DNA of 64,000 nt from Siphonodentalium dalli (taxonomy: Eukaryota > Mollusca > Scaphopoda > Gadilida > Siphonodentaliidae). The notes beneath the pieces were generated by a model. It made no database searches. It worked only from the letters and a program-made list of their open reading frames with translations, and was not told where the DNA came from. Position 1 is the stretch's first letter; every line of letters begins with the position of its first letter. Of the stretch, positions 33,833-44,769 are shown piece after piece. The position numbers and the translations under genes are program-made. The stretch spans positions 99,021,343 to 99,085,342 of the forward strand of contig CP136065.1 in assembly GCA_032622095.1 (NCBI GenBank), read 5' to 3'.

Positions 33833-34021
33833 TGAACTGGCAGTTTCCACCAATCGTGACGTTGCTCTCGCACGCCGAATTTGACGTCACCTGACGCCGG
33901 ATCCTTAGGTCGGCTAATGATGTATTCTTATTGGTGTGAATTAATCGGATGACCTATGAAAAACACACTTGAATTATTTAGACATGGTTATTGTTATGGG
34001 GACAAAATCGTTTACTCCGGA

Positions 34022-34140
34022 AACATCGTGGGGTACATGGAGATTTAATACCTGGATGTCTTTTTTTGAACCCCTCGGCTCCGCATCGGGGTTCAAAATC
34101 GACATCCAGGTATTAAATCTCCATTTACCCCCGATGTTGT
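34022..34140. repeat. Long hairpin with about 52-bp arms
   Basis: The arms 34022-34073 and 34087-34140 pair almost fully (GAGATTTAATACCTGGATGT against ACATCCAGGTATTAAATCTC) around a GC-rich loop. The open frames on both strands across this region exist because the palindrome keeps both readable, not because a gene is there. Confidence 0.85.
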
Positions 34141-34389
34141 CGAAGATAACTAATAATATCCTTACCGGCGTCACTCATCGTAGTCATTATTCCCTCTTAT
34201 GGTGTATATTGGCAAGCATATATGACCCTGTCGTATGGGGTGGTGGACTATTAAATGTGATTCACAACGTACTCGGTATTTGCGTATTTGAACGATGTAA
34301 CGAAGTTCGACAATTTTGGCCTGATTATTATTGTGCATGTTATTTCATGCACAATTCAGATATGTAATTTAATGATGATGCTTTGGTAC

Positions 34390-35130
34390 ACAACACAAAC
34401 AAGAAATGTCACTCGAAAGTGACTATGCCCCCGTAATGAGAAACTTGTGATCGAATTTATATATTTTGCGCGACACACCATCACCATCAGGTTAACCATC
34501 ACGCATTGTCTCGTTGAAATCGTGTTTTGTACATTGAGTATTGGAATGGACATGAAGGGTAGTGCCTGGACACTTAATCGAGTGAATGACCTTGTCCCGT
34601 GACCCTTACCTTAAACAATTCGAAAACAACATTTGTGGGCGAAAGATCGTCTCCTCATTAGGAACAACAATGCCAAATTTCAGCATAACCCAATAAAGCA
34701 TCGCGATGTTATGGAGCGGACACGAACGAATGGTGCAAGAAAATATGACTGGTGTAGATTAAGTATAAGTTTGAAGCCACCCTGTGACCTTGACCTTTTA
34801 CAAACCACAATGCACATTAATCGCGACACAATGTCACCCTAAGGTTAACCATCACGCCTTGTTTCGTTGAAACCATGTGATGTACATAAAAGTTCTGGAG
34901 CGGACACACAGGGTAGTATCTGGTGCCTTAATCGAGAGAACGACATTGTTGCGCAATTGTGCACGACACATCGTATCCTCATTAGGAACAACTATGGCAA
35001 GTTTCAACATAATCCTATAAAGCATTTAGATATTATGGAGCGGACAAGAACAATCTTGCGGACAGACAGGACGGGCAGACGTCCAGAGACAAACACTATA
35101 TACCCCAGAATATCTTTTTCGGTAGCATAA
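34390..35130 (+). mobile_element. CCCCC-capped element with two internal tandem units
   Basis: It opens ACAAGAAATGTCACTCGAAAGTGACTA-type sequence, a small hairpin (TCACTCGAAAGTGA) followed by TGCCCCCG. It contains two units of about 325-350 bp (TTAACCATCACGC, CTCATTAGGAACAACA, ATTATGGAGCGGACA). It ends with GGACAGACAGGACGG, then ACACTATATACCCC near 35107. The architecture resembles the tandem-repeat-bearing non-autonomous elements known in bivalves and is shared with 40300-40917. Confidence 0.62.
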
Positions 35131-35134
35131 AACA

Positions 35135-35785
35135 TAGGTATTATTTTACTTTAGTGAAAAGAGAAATAGTAATTCAACCTATTTGGGAACCCGCGGAATC
35201 GCTAAGTATGAACAGTCAATTGTGGGTATTTAATTCGAGTGCGCATGCTCAGTCTTAGCGTCTTCTTTTTGAGAAATCAATCAATAGAGTGAAAGAACTA
35301 ATATTTTTTATATATATATGCCTAATAGTATTATCTTAATGGCGTTACCATTTCTGGCCATGGTTTTCTTGTATGTTATGTTATAGAAACTTGCATCGAG
35401 TCTCATATTGAAATACATTAAGCTTTTCAGCTTCTACAACAAAGTCAGAAGCTAATGCCACGTGTTTACAACACTATTGGTGAAGAAGTTTCTTCGTAAT
35501 TCCGAGCGACAAAACTTTGTACATTTATATGAATGTCCCACGGTACAGTCGTCTTGTTCTCGATCGAACGGTTCATCGCACGACGTTATAAAGATCGTGA
35601 AACAGTTTGTATATGGCTCCCGCATGTCCCACCTGACACATCGATATTTCATGAACATTAATCCTGCAGCAACCATGTGTGTTTTGTAATCTGAGTATTT
35701 TCGTTCCGGTATAAATTTTATCGCTTTAACCATCATTGGCTTCGAATATTTGTACTAAATGTGTGTCAAATCGGACGAGGCATCT
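35135..35785. other. Spacer without supported genes
   Basis: Overlapping frames of about 75-94 codons on opposite strands near 35452-35736 lack family resemblance and splice context, so I do not call a gene. Confidence 0.35.
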
Positions 35786-35787
35786 TT

Positions 35788-36302
35788 AACCCATTCTACG
35801 CTGAATGGCTTCTCCCATTCAATTATACAAAGTATGGTATAGTATTCATTTGGATGAATGTTCAGGTCGTCAGACAGACGAATAGATAATATAAGTGCAG
35901 AACAGATTCATTATAGGGTTGTTATTGTGGAGATATTTGTCACAAATCTTCGAAAAAGGGGGTGCGTTTCTGAAAACAGATCGGAATTATTTTTTTTAAT
36001 ACAATGTGGGTGGTGGGTGCCAAGGTGGGTCAAAATGAAAAAAGCGCCTGTGTCCGAACTTTTTCCCACCACCCCCATCTGCAGAAGGGAAATATTCAGA
36101 TAATAAGTTCAACAACGTGTGCTCTAAATGTAATAGTTCACATCCAGGCTGATCCAGCGCTAGTCGAGTACGTCACGTTAACACATTTCATTGAATCTGG
36201 ACGAAGGTTTGAGCACGACCTAAAAGATTCAAAATGACAATTTAGAAAAACATTTATCCAGTTCGATCAGCAAAGATGAGAATTCTGTATATGATTAGAT
36301 TT

Positions 36303-36344
<42 letters not shown>

Positions 36345-36460
36345 AAACTAACTCCTTGGAGATCCTATAAAAATAAAATTATAACGAAACGAGCGGCCTT
36401 TTTGTTGAACTTATTATCTTAACATTTCACAAGGGAACTACTCGTCATGGGGTATTTAGA
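35788..36460 (+). mobile_element. Foldback MITE family B, copy 4 (expanded)
   Basis: The left end AACCCATTCTACGCTGAATG and TTCTCCCATTCAATTATACA matches the family; the inner pair GATAATAAGTTCAACA / TTGTTGAACTTATTATC is at 36097-36418. The spacer between the inner arms has grown to about 300 bp and includes the (AT)n run at 36305-36342. Right-end similarity extends through ACTACTCGTCATGGGGTATT. Confidence 0.65.
36305..36342. repeat. (AT)n microsatellite
   Basis: An uninterrupted AT dinucleotide run of about 19 units inside a foldback MITE. Confidence 0.95.
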
Positions 36461-36469
36461 AGTTGTTAA

Positions 36470-37525
36470 GACAAAAAGCAATTCGGATATATTCTGTGTG
36501 GGACTTTGCAGTTTCTCCCCCAACAAACTTCGATGTACACCAAAGCATCGATCAGCAAATAACAGTATATTGCGTTCAGTAACTATATTTAATATTCCTG
36601 TATTGCTATTCGCCATTTCGGGTGACGCCTAATGTGTTACAAATAAAATATCTTACATGCACACCACGTGTAATTTATCAGCGGTTTCAACATTCAACAC
36701 CGAAATAAACAAATGTGCTTTATTGAACGATGACATCTCGTACAGTGCACAACTCTGGAATGAGGTCTATATCCAATTTATCTCAATTTCAAGAAACAGT
36801 TCATGAACAAAAATTACACTGAACTGGCCGTCGGCCTGTAGTCACACTTACCTCCAAATGATACTATCCTATTCATATAAATGATTCACAATAGAGCACG
36901 ATTCACACGTTAATCTTCCAACAATTACGGCTATATATACCAATGAAAGTCATCGGGCAGTAATGAGTATTGGGTTAAGCGGTAAAACGGCAGGCGCTAC
37001 GAACTGTTACCAAACTCTTCACAATTTTGATCGTGATTATTTAACTTCGAGGTGGCTAGAAGCACAGTGATTTATGTAATTACTAATGCCCACCTTGGTA
37101 CTTCAATGCGCTGAAAGTCAAACAAACATAATAGGACCCATTTAACTATACCAATGATTTATCGCCCTGTGGTGATTATTTCACTTTCATGTTCCTTACA
37201 CTATAAGGTGAGTGGGGATTATCAAGGTGTTTGACTTATCTGCATTGCCAGATTGTCAAATACGGATCAGTTACCATGTCGTGCTAACTCTAGGACTTCA
37301 ACTTTACGCAATGTGGGAGTCAATCTCGTTATCATTCACCCATTGTAGACGGTAACATTTGACTCGGTATCAATTAATCATGGTCATGAGTATATGTGTA
37401 CTACAGACTAGAAATTAATCCTGTTTATGAAGTGCATTACTTCTGCTTGAGTCAATTGACACATTATGCACAATGAATTACCACTGATAAGAATTTGGAA
37501 TAGCTTATATCGTAAGTTCAAAAAC
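36470..37525. other. Spacer without features
   Basis: No coding frame with family resemblance, no repeat partner seen inside the window. Confidence 0.4.
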
Positions 37526-37529
37526 TGAT

Positions 37530-39020
37530 TTCTCAGAATTCACTACTAAAAGTTCGTTCGTGAGAAAATAGTGCCGTTCAAACTGCGACTCCAGTAAGGT
37601 GATGTAGTTATGTGTGTCGAGATTATTCTGTACTTAATTGTGTTGTTATCCGGTCATAAACATTGGTAAGCTCGATGATTGTACACAAAACAGTCGTGCG
37701 CATGCTCGTCTTCTCGAAACCGTAATCGTAACTACAGATACATGGCAAAATGACAACTGATAAAAAGAACACAAATTTTAGCGACGCACACATGTAGTCA
37801 CCATACCCACGTGCAAATAGGTTCATATTGGACCTACATATTCACATAGGTTCCTATTTGATTCTAAAATAATCCCATAATGAAATCTAGTGAGCTTATA
37901 CCTGTTATTTGGTTGAATCGCGCGGGTCGCAATGAAAGCAAATTATAACGAGCGTGAATCTGGTATGTCGTATCGACGAAAAAAGGTAGATTAAATAATG
38001 CCAATAGATATTGACTTATTTCGTATGGAAATAGTCCCATATTTGACTGTTTTAAAAACCGCGTTTTAGGTCCATATAAAGCGTAAATTGAGGTTAAATA
38101 ATACGAATACGGGCTTATTTCGTTCATAAAATTAAGCCCGGAGTGTGCTTATTTTCACGAGAACAGGTCCAAAAATTTGTTTTTTCAGAATTCACTACTA
38201 CGAGTTCGTATTTTGATAATATAATGCCGTTCCAACTTTTTGCGACTCCAGTGAGGTGATATAGATATGTGTGCCGTGATTATTCTGTACTTAACGGTGT
38301 TGTTATACGGTCATACGTAGTCCGACATATCCTCGTACAAATAGGTTCATAATGGACATAAATATTCACATAGTCTATGATAGGTTCATATTGATTACAT
38401 TCGAAATCGGCTGTCGTGATTCAAATTGTATCGAATAATTGCATTCTCATTACTCCAATGGACGACACTGTTTTTCCGCGAAGATATATTATGATATACC
38501 AATGTACCAATATGCCAAAAATAACATTGTTAACTGATCTATAATATACACCACCGAAGCATTGTAAGACTTATGTAACTGATCTAGAAAACAATCATAT
38601 ATGTCAAACTTGTGAATACATTTGCTTTCTGGCTTCAATATTGCTTCAGGTACTGTTGTATTATAGTAATTCGATGAGATTCGGAACTATTTGGCTGATT
38701 CGATTCGATTCGAAATGTAAAAACCTGATTCGCATGGCCATTTATACCTGTTATTCATTTTTTTTGCCGCGGTCCACAGTGAAAACACATTATAAAGATC
38801 GTGCATCTGGGAAGTCGTATCGATGAAAAGGGTATATTAAATAAGGTCAATATGGGCTTATATCGCACATGGAAATAGTCTCATATTCAACTGTTTTAAA
38901 ACCCGCGTTTTAGGGCCAAAAAGAGCGTATATTGATGTAAACTATTGTCATCAAATGCTCATCAAAATAAGCCCGTTGTGCAGCAGCGTCATGTGTTATT
39001 TTCACGAGAACAGGCTGAAG
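37530..39020. repeat. Diverged tandem duplication
   Basis: The sequence at 37532-37720 (CAGAATTCACTACTAxxAGTTCGT ... GTGATGTAG, TTATTCTGTACTTAA) recurs at 38187-38320. The segment 37865-38170 (TTATACCTGTTATT, GTCGTATCGACGAAA, CTGTTTTAAAAACCGCGTTT, TTATTTTCACGAGAACAGG) recurs at 38738-39020. A weaker third echo starts near 39388. Intervals differ (about 655 and 870 bp), so insertions followed the duplication. Confidence 0.75.
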
Positions 39021-39167
39021 TAGTACCCTATTCGTAATTCTGTTCAGTAGTAGTTCATTGTGCGAAAGGTTTCCATCGCTGTCCGTTGATACACATTTGT
39101 TCCAAATTAACAGCAACTACATAATTATATTCATATGTAAACAGTATATACACGATCTCGTGTACGG

Positions 39168-39345
39168 GGGTCGGAATTTGACCACCTATCATCTCTGAAT
39201 TTGGCCACCTATTATCTCTGAATTTGCCCACTAACTATCTCCGAGTTGGACCACCTATCATCTCTGACTTTGCCCACCTATCATCTCTGAATTTGACCAC
39301 TTATCATCCCTGAGTTGCCCACCTATCTCATCTGACTTTGCCCAC
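39168..39345. repeat. Minisatellite, unit about 22 bp (block 1)
   Basis: About eight imperfect units of the form CACCTATCATCTCTGAATTTG follow one another. The alternation of GACC, GCCC and GGCC before the core distinguishes subunits. Confidence 0.9.
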
Positions 39346-39527
39346 CTCACGACTTTTCAGGTGTACGCTCTTTCACATGTGTTTCACTGTGGCCCGCGCC
39401 ATAAAACGAAATTATAACGGGTATGAGTCCATTATCTGGTTATTTCAGAATGAAATAATGATATTATGTACCCATTTCACAGTATAGGTCGATTATATGC
39501 GTATTTGCGCCAGGATATGTTGACCTA

Positions 39528-39596
39528 TCATCTCTGAATTAGCCACCTATCATCTCTGAATTGCCCACCTATCATCTTTGCATCTCTGAATTACCC
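39528..39596. repeat. Minisatellite, unit about 22 bp (block 2)
   Basis: Three further units of CACCTATCATCTCTGAATT, separated from block 1 by about 180 bp of the duplicated sequence. One array was probably split, or both are parts of a larger repeat. Confidence 0.85.
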
Positions 39597-39599
39597 GCA

Positions 39600-40295
39600 A
39601 TTAATACGACCAGAACATTTATCAGCGAACTCTTACTCGATATATGCCATGGTATATAGGTCAGCGAAATTTATAGACAAATCAGTTCATTGCGTACCGT
39701 GACTTTAAGTAAAAACACAATATATTCTCGTATTATAGAGTTGCGCCTCCTCGCACGTTCTCTTCTCCAGTTCGATGTGATCTCGGCTGTTGATGCGATC
39801 CGGGAATATAAGTGCTATGTGTATTTGCTGGATGGACTATCCTAAGTCGATATCCTGATCTCCACCGAGACCTACGTGCATATACTGGCAGAAATTGTAT
39901 GAAATTTCCACCAAAGGATTTCCCTGGAAGTATATCACCGACAAACTTTTCCGTGCCAAACGACACAAAAAATTGTTCACAGAAAGCGTGTCAACTGACA
40001 GACACTGTGCCATGTATTTGCAAACGTGTCATGCGACACACATAACGTGTCGTCCAGTCGTGTCATCTGACATACTAAACGCGTCAGAGTTCGCCGATAG
40101 AAAGCGTGTCAAGTGACACGTTTTGGGGCGGCACAGATCCATGTCATCTGACTCATTTGGTGTGTCGAAGAATGAATGGGGAACCCAACTGTTTGGGGTA
40201 GCGGAGCGAGGGTAGAGGTTAGTTGGATGGGGGTGGGTACCCAGAACGTTCCGTCGATGGTTATCAGTACAAGGAGATATGTTTCAAAAATAACT
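39600..40295. other. Spacer with recurring CGTGTCAxxTGACA words
   Basis: Between 39980 and 40165 the word GTGTCA or its complement TGACAC occurs many times (AAAGCGTGTCAACTGACAG, AAAGCGTGTCAAGTGACACG), forming overlapping short palindromes. No gene is supported; short frames here have no family resemblance. Confidence 0.5.
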
Positions 40296-40299
40296 TCTT

Positions 40300-40917
40300 T
40301 ATATAAAACAAGAGGTGTGCACTCGAGTGCTAGCATACCCCCACCGTGGCAAATTCAACCCGCATTATCTGTAAACCCAACAAAAAAGATTTTTAACTTT
40401 AAAGAAAAATTCGGACTAATTATATCGATATGGTGTCACAAGAAGCTTGTACAGAAAAACATATTCAAATTGGTTCATATTTGTTAAAGTTATTAAGTCG
40501 GACAGAATTTTCGAAGTCAAAATAAGTCGAAAACGAAGTGTAATATTACGAAAAACAGTCTGAGCCAATCCCTAGCCACAGCATGTAGAGAGGGTATTGT
40601 GAGAAGCATGTATACCAAAAATTATTGAAATCGGTTCATATTTGTTAAAGTTATTAAGTCGGACAGAATTTTATAAGTCAAAATAACTTTAAAAAAAAAG
40701 TCGGACCGAACCGCAATTAGCATCATGCGGAGAGGCAGTCCTAGGGAGATTGCATACAAAAACTAATTGAAATCGGTTCATAGTTGTTCGAGTTATGAGG
40801 TCGGACGGACGGACGGACGGACGGACACACGGAGGGAGAAAGCGTGACGGGCGGACGGACGGACGCAGTCAATCCAGTATACCCCCATTTTCTTCGAAAG
40901 TGGGGGTAAAATAAGAA
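40300..40917 (+). mobile_element. CCCCC-capped element with tandem units and (GGAC)n
   Basis: It opens ACAAGAGGTGTGCACTCGAG with GCATACCCCCAC and contains three echoes of AATCGGTTCATATTTGTTAA and AAGTCGGACAGAATTTT (about 40465, 40630, 40770). It then has a GGAC tetranucleotide run (40799-40862) and ends with the hairpin CCCCCATTTTCTTCGAAAGTGGGGG. The layout parallels 34390-35130 although the internal units differ. Confidence 0.65.
40799..40862. repeat. (GGAC)n / GGACGGAC tetranucleotide tract
   Basis: GGAC units are repeated about five times, interrupted by ACACGGAGGGAGAAAGCG, then repeated again. It is part of the element at 40300-40917. Confidence 0.9.
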
Positions 40918-40990
40918 CAATCAATTTAAAATATAATAGCATGGGGATATATATATTTAGGCACTGTAATTCATATGGATAATTAGAGAG

Positions 40991-41080
40991 TAATCACTTG
41001 ATTGAACTGTTGACGTGAAATAATGCATTGCGCTCGAGTGAACTGAAATATTTCACTTCACCGGTTCAATCAAGTGATTA
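40991..41080. repeat. Hairpin with 32-bp arms (28 of 32 paired)
   Basis: TAATCACTTGATTGAAC at 40991 pairs with GTTCAATCAAGTGATTA ending at 41080. The spacer is about 26 nt. Probably a small foldback element. Confidence 0.8.
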
Positions 41081-41212
41081 TTCTGTTTAATATATTCCAC
41101 AATAATGAAATTATCGTTTATAATCACTCGAGAAATCAAGGTAAATCACACATAGGAATGTAATGAATCCTAATAAATGGTAGCAAAGTATGCGGTAAAT
41201 GTTGCTCCCTCT

Positions 41213-41550
41213 TAAACCTTATAAACTGAATGGATTGTCCCATTCAATTATAATTATATACATTGGAATGTGTTATTCTTCATATGTAAGTAAGTTCGGA
41301 ATTCTTCATATATAAGGAAGTTCGGACAATGTGAGTACGCCACAGATGAAACATCCTCAATATTTATACATGAATTCCCAACCTTTATATGTAGGGATGA
41401 TCAGATAATAAGTGTACATAACAGCTTCGGGTGGTTTGTTGAACGCATTATATAAACATTCCTACAAATGAAGAAATGTGTAACCAGTAACTACTCGTCA
41501 GTGATTATCAAATTATCAAAGAGTTGAGGGAATTTTAGTATAATTGAATT
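41213..41550 (+). mobile_element. Foldback MITE family B, copy 5
   Basis: The left end TAAACCTTATAAACTGAATG with ATTGTCCCATTCAATTATAA matches copy 4. The inner arms are degenerate (CAGATAATAAGTGTACATAA against GTTGAACGCATTATATAAAC). The ACTACTCGTCAGTGATTAT word near the right end is shared with copies 1 and 4. Confidence 0.6.
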
Positions 41551-41857
41551 GGGAATACACCTTTTAAATTCTCTGAATGATTTTCAGTAACCAATATGAA
41601 CTGGAAGATGCTCCGTTAGCATATTTAAGTAGAAAATCCAAGATGATTTAATCAAAGAGAGAAGTTAAAAGAGGCAGGTCAGAACAATATCCGGTTAGAT
41701 GGCCACACAATGAACAAGTATGAATATAAATGTGAATATCACAGATGAAAACACATAAAAGGAAAGCAGAGCTTCAGAAATGTGTGAATGAATCTGTTAA
41801 AGGCCCACCTAATTTTCGTATCTCCAGATCACATTATATAGACCAATACAGAATTTC

Positions 41858-42211
41858 TTAAAGGGATAGTGTACACTAAATCCGGCCATTTATTGGACCA
41901 TCTCCTTTTATACTCAGCAGAATATATGCAACACATGAATTAATTTTAGCCATGGAAGAGTGCAAAATATGCTCATGTGCTCTGCGAACGATGCAAACAA
42001 CATGGTAATTATAATGAAAATGATTTTATGACTCCAGCCATTTATTCATTTTCATTATAATTACCATGTTGTTTGCATCATTCATAGAGAACTTGAGTGT
42101 ATTTTTGCACTAATACATGGCTCAAATTCATTAATTTGTTGCATATATTCTGCGAATACAAAAGGAGATGGTCCCATAAATGGCCGGATTTAGTGTACAG
42201 TATCCCTTTAA
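41858..42211. mobile_element. TTAA foldback element, complete (354 bp)
   Basis: It starts TTAAAGGGATAGTGTACACT and ends AGTGTACAGTATCCCTTTAA. The whole element is an inverted repeat, including TAAATCCGGCCATTTATTGG / CCATAAATGGCCGGATTTA and, at the centre, ATGGTAATTATAATGAAAAT / ATTTTCATTATAATTACCAT. TTAA borders fit piggyBac-type insertion. Arm identity is high, so the insertion is young. The frame across its right arm is not a gene. Confidence 0.82.
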
Positions 42212-42804
42212 GATGTGGTAATTTAAGTTTTAACTCTGCCTTGATGCCGAAGCATTATTTTAATTTGTCGTGTTTTTTCTTTGACTTGTCCTATGTTTCC
42301 ATCTCAGGTGGATGCATCAATCAATATTTGTAACACTACATATAACATTATGGAGAAGTCATTACTCGTAACCATCTCTTTCCGATGTTGTATTCATGTC
42401 TTCTGCACTGTGTTCGTTAACAAATATATTGTGTTGCATAGGGATGTCACTCCAGTTATTCGTTGGCAATCCCATCAAAATAAGAGATGCATAACGACTG
42501 TATCCTTTGGGAAAGACTATTAATCCCATCAAACAGCTCAGCTACACAAAAGTTACTGCCCTTGGGAAAATGTGTCAGCTAACAAATGTATGCGCCGATG
42601 CGTACGCTACATGTACTTAGTTCTGCAGCGGATATTGCACATTTTCCAACAGAATAGCTGATTCAGTCAGGGGCGGAAATATGGACACGATCGATTATGA
42701 ACTATACATCATCGTGTTCATTGTGCAAATGATTGCTTATTCCAATCCATAACGCGGACATCATCTAATAACTGTAGACATTCCCGAGCGAATAGGATGC
42801 AAAT

Positions 42805-43775
42805 AGTGGTTGTGATGTCTGTGTATGCTGTATAAATTCCGGCTAGGTCAGCATCCGCTGGGAATCACATCATTATGTTACTCGCTCATACAGAATTCCG
42901 ACCGTTGTTACTAATTTTTATGTTCGGCCATAAATATTCTCCAAGGAAGTGGGATGATATTACATTTGTTCCACCAATGCTTTCCGCTTCTGGGGAAAAC
43001 AAATCTATACCGAATTTCATTGGGCTCCAGTGTCCCGTGGTTGAGATATGTTAATACAAAAATGGGAACAAACCCGTTTGGGCTCTCTATGTAAACCTCT
43101 TATGTGATGAACCTGCATCTTAAAAGTTCATTCAGACTCAATAACCCATTAATTAAATATCTGAGCGGAAGGACGTCTTGTCAGAATTGACACATATGCA
43201 TAACACCACCATCTTTACGTTTTCGATACCAGAACATTATTATATTGGACCCATGGACCCATTAACATGATGTTTTGCTGCCCAGATCAGTTGGCCATAC
43301 TAGTATATCGACTACCAAATGAGGAAGTTTAACACGCATTTGAATGTTTTGTCAGGCGGATAAGAATTCCAATGATCAACTCTGATAAAGAGCGTCATTG
43401 CTTTTGTTTCCCAGAGGCGATAGATAATACGTATATGTTATAACCCGCTTGGGTATATGTACAACACACAGACCAAGGCGGGATATAACATATTTATAAA
43501 TGTATTCGACCCCGAGGAACATGTTATCATTGAATATGTCAATTACGTATCAGATCAATCACTTGTGAGAAGAGTTATTTAGCACCGACATATTTTGATA
43601 TACTCGGCCGTGAGTGCTCAATATGATAGAAACTCATTGCATTGACCTAATGAAATTGCCACTTTTATACTAGAAAAATAATGCTTCAATCTGTTCACAA
43701 CATAATTTCTTTGTTTGATTACTGGTCATACACGACTATTTCGAATGATTTTTTAACTGCCGATTTTTCTCTTGT
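42805..43775. repeat. Recent tandem duplication, unit 1
   Basis: A unit of about 970 bp (CTGTGTATGCTGTATAAATTCC ... TTCGAATGATTTTTTAACTG) is followed directly by a second copy. By eye the two differ only at scattered bases and small indels. It contains CGGCTAGGTCAGCATCCGCT and a TGATAAAGAGCGTC word. No coding is recognised. Confidence 0.9.
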
Positions 43776-44757
43776 GGTTGTGGGTCTGTGTATGCTGTAT
43801 ATATTCCGGCTAGGTCAGCATCCGCTGAGAATCACATCATTATGTTACTCGCTCATACAGAATTCCGACCGTTGTTACTAATTTGTATGTTCGGCCATAA
43901 ATATTCTCTAAGGAAGTGGGATGATATTACATTTGTTCCACCAATGCTTTCCGCTTCTGGGAAAAACAAATCTATACCGAAATTCATTGGGCTCCAGTGT
44001 CCCGTGGTTGAGATATGTGAATACTGACAAAAATGGGAACACACCCGTTTGGGCTCTCTATGTAAACCTCTTATGCGATGAACCTGCATCTTAAAAGTTC
44101 ATTCAGACTCAATAACCCATGAATTAAATATCTGAGCGGAAGGACGTCTCGTCAGAATTGACATCTGTGCATAACACCACCATCTTTACGTTTTCGATAC
44201 CAGAACATTATTATATTGGACCCATGGACACATTAACATGATGTTTTGCTGGCCAGATCAGTTGGCCATACTAGTATATCGACTACCAAATGAGGAAGTT
44301 TTAACACGCCTTTGAATGTTTTGTCAGGCGGATAAGAATTCTAATGATCATCTCTGATAAAGAGCGTCCATGCTTTTGTTTCCCAGAGGCGATAGATAAT
44401 ACGTATGTGTTATAACCCGTTTGGGTATATGTACAACATACAGACCAAGGCGCGATAGTGCCGCGGGATATAACATATTTATAAATTGATTCGACCCCGA
44501 TGAACAGGTTATCATTGAATATGTCAATTACGTATCAGATCAATCACTTGTGCGAAGAGTTATTTAGCACCGACATATTTTGATATACTCGGCCGTGAGT
44601 GCTCAATATGATAGAAACTCATTGCATTGACCTAATGAAATTGCCACTTTTATACTAGAAAAATAATGCTTCAATCTGTTCACAACATAATTTCTTTGTT
44701 TGATTACTGGTCATACACGACTATTTCGAATGGATTTATTAACTGCCGATTTTTCTC
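43776..44757. repeat. Recent tandem duplication, unit 2
   Basis: Second copy, offset by 967-985 bp from unit 1. Only this copy runs on into the Crypton-like coding trace, since CGATTTTTCTCTCG replaces the junction sequence CGATTTTTCTCTTG. The frame at 43788-44027 is present only because of point differences and is not conserved in unit 1. Confidence 0.9.
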
Positions 44758-44769
44758 TCGAAAATTATT

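Noticed and set aside
33969-34367. 132-codon plus-strand frame
   Set aside because: It spans a long inverted repeat and encodes mirrored peptides; nothing beyond the palindrome supports it.
35452-35736. Opposed frames of 94 and 75 codons
   Set aside because: No motif, repeat partner or splice signal; opposed frames of this length are expected by chance across 64 kb.
39168-39596. CRISPR-like array
   Set aside because: Regular 22-bp repetition has no unique spacers; it is a minisatellite in a eukaryotic genome.
42097-42333. 78-codon frame
   Set aside because: It begins in the right arm of the TTAA foldback element and has no homology trace.
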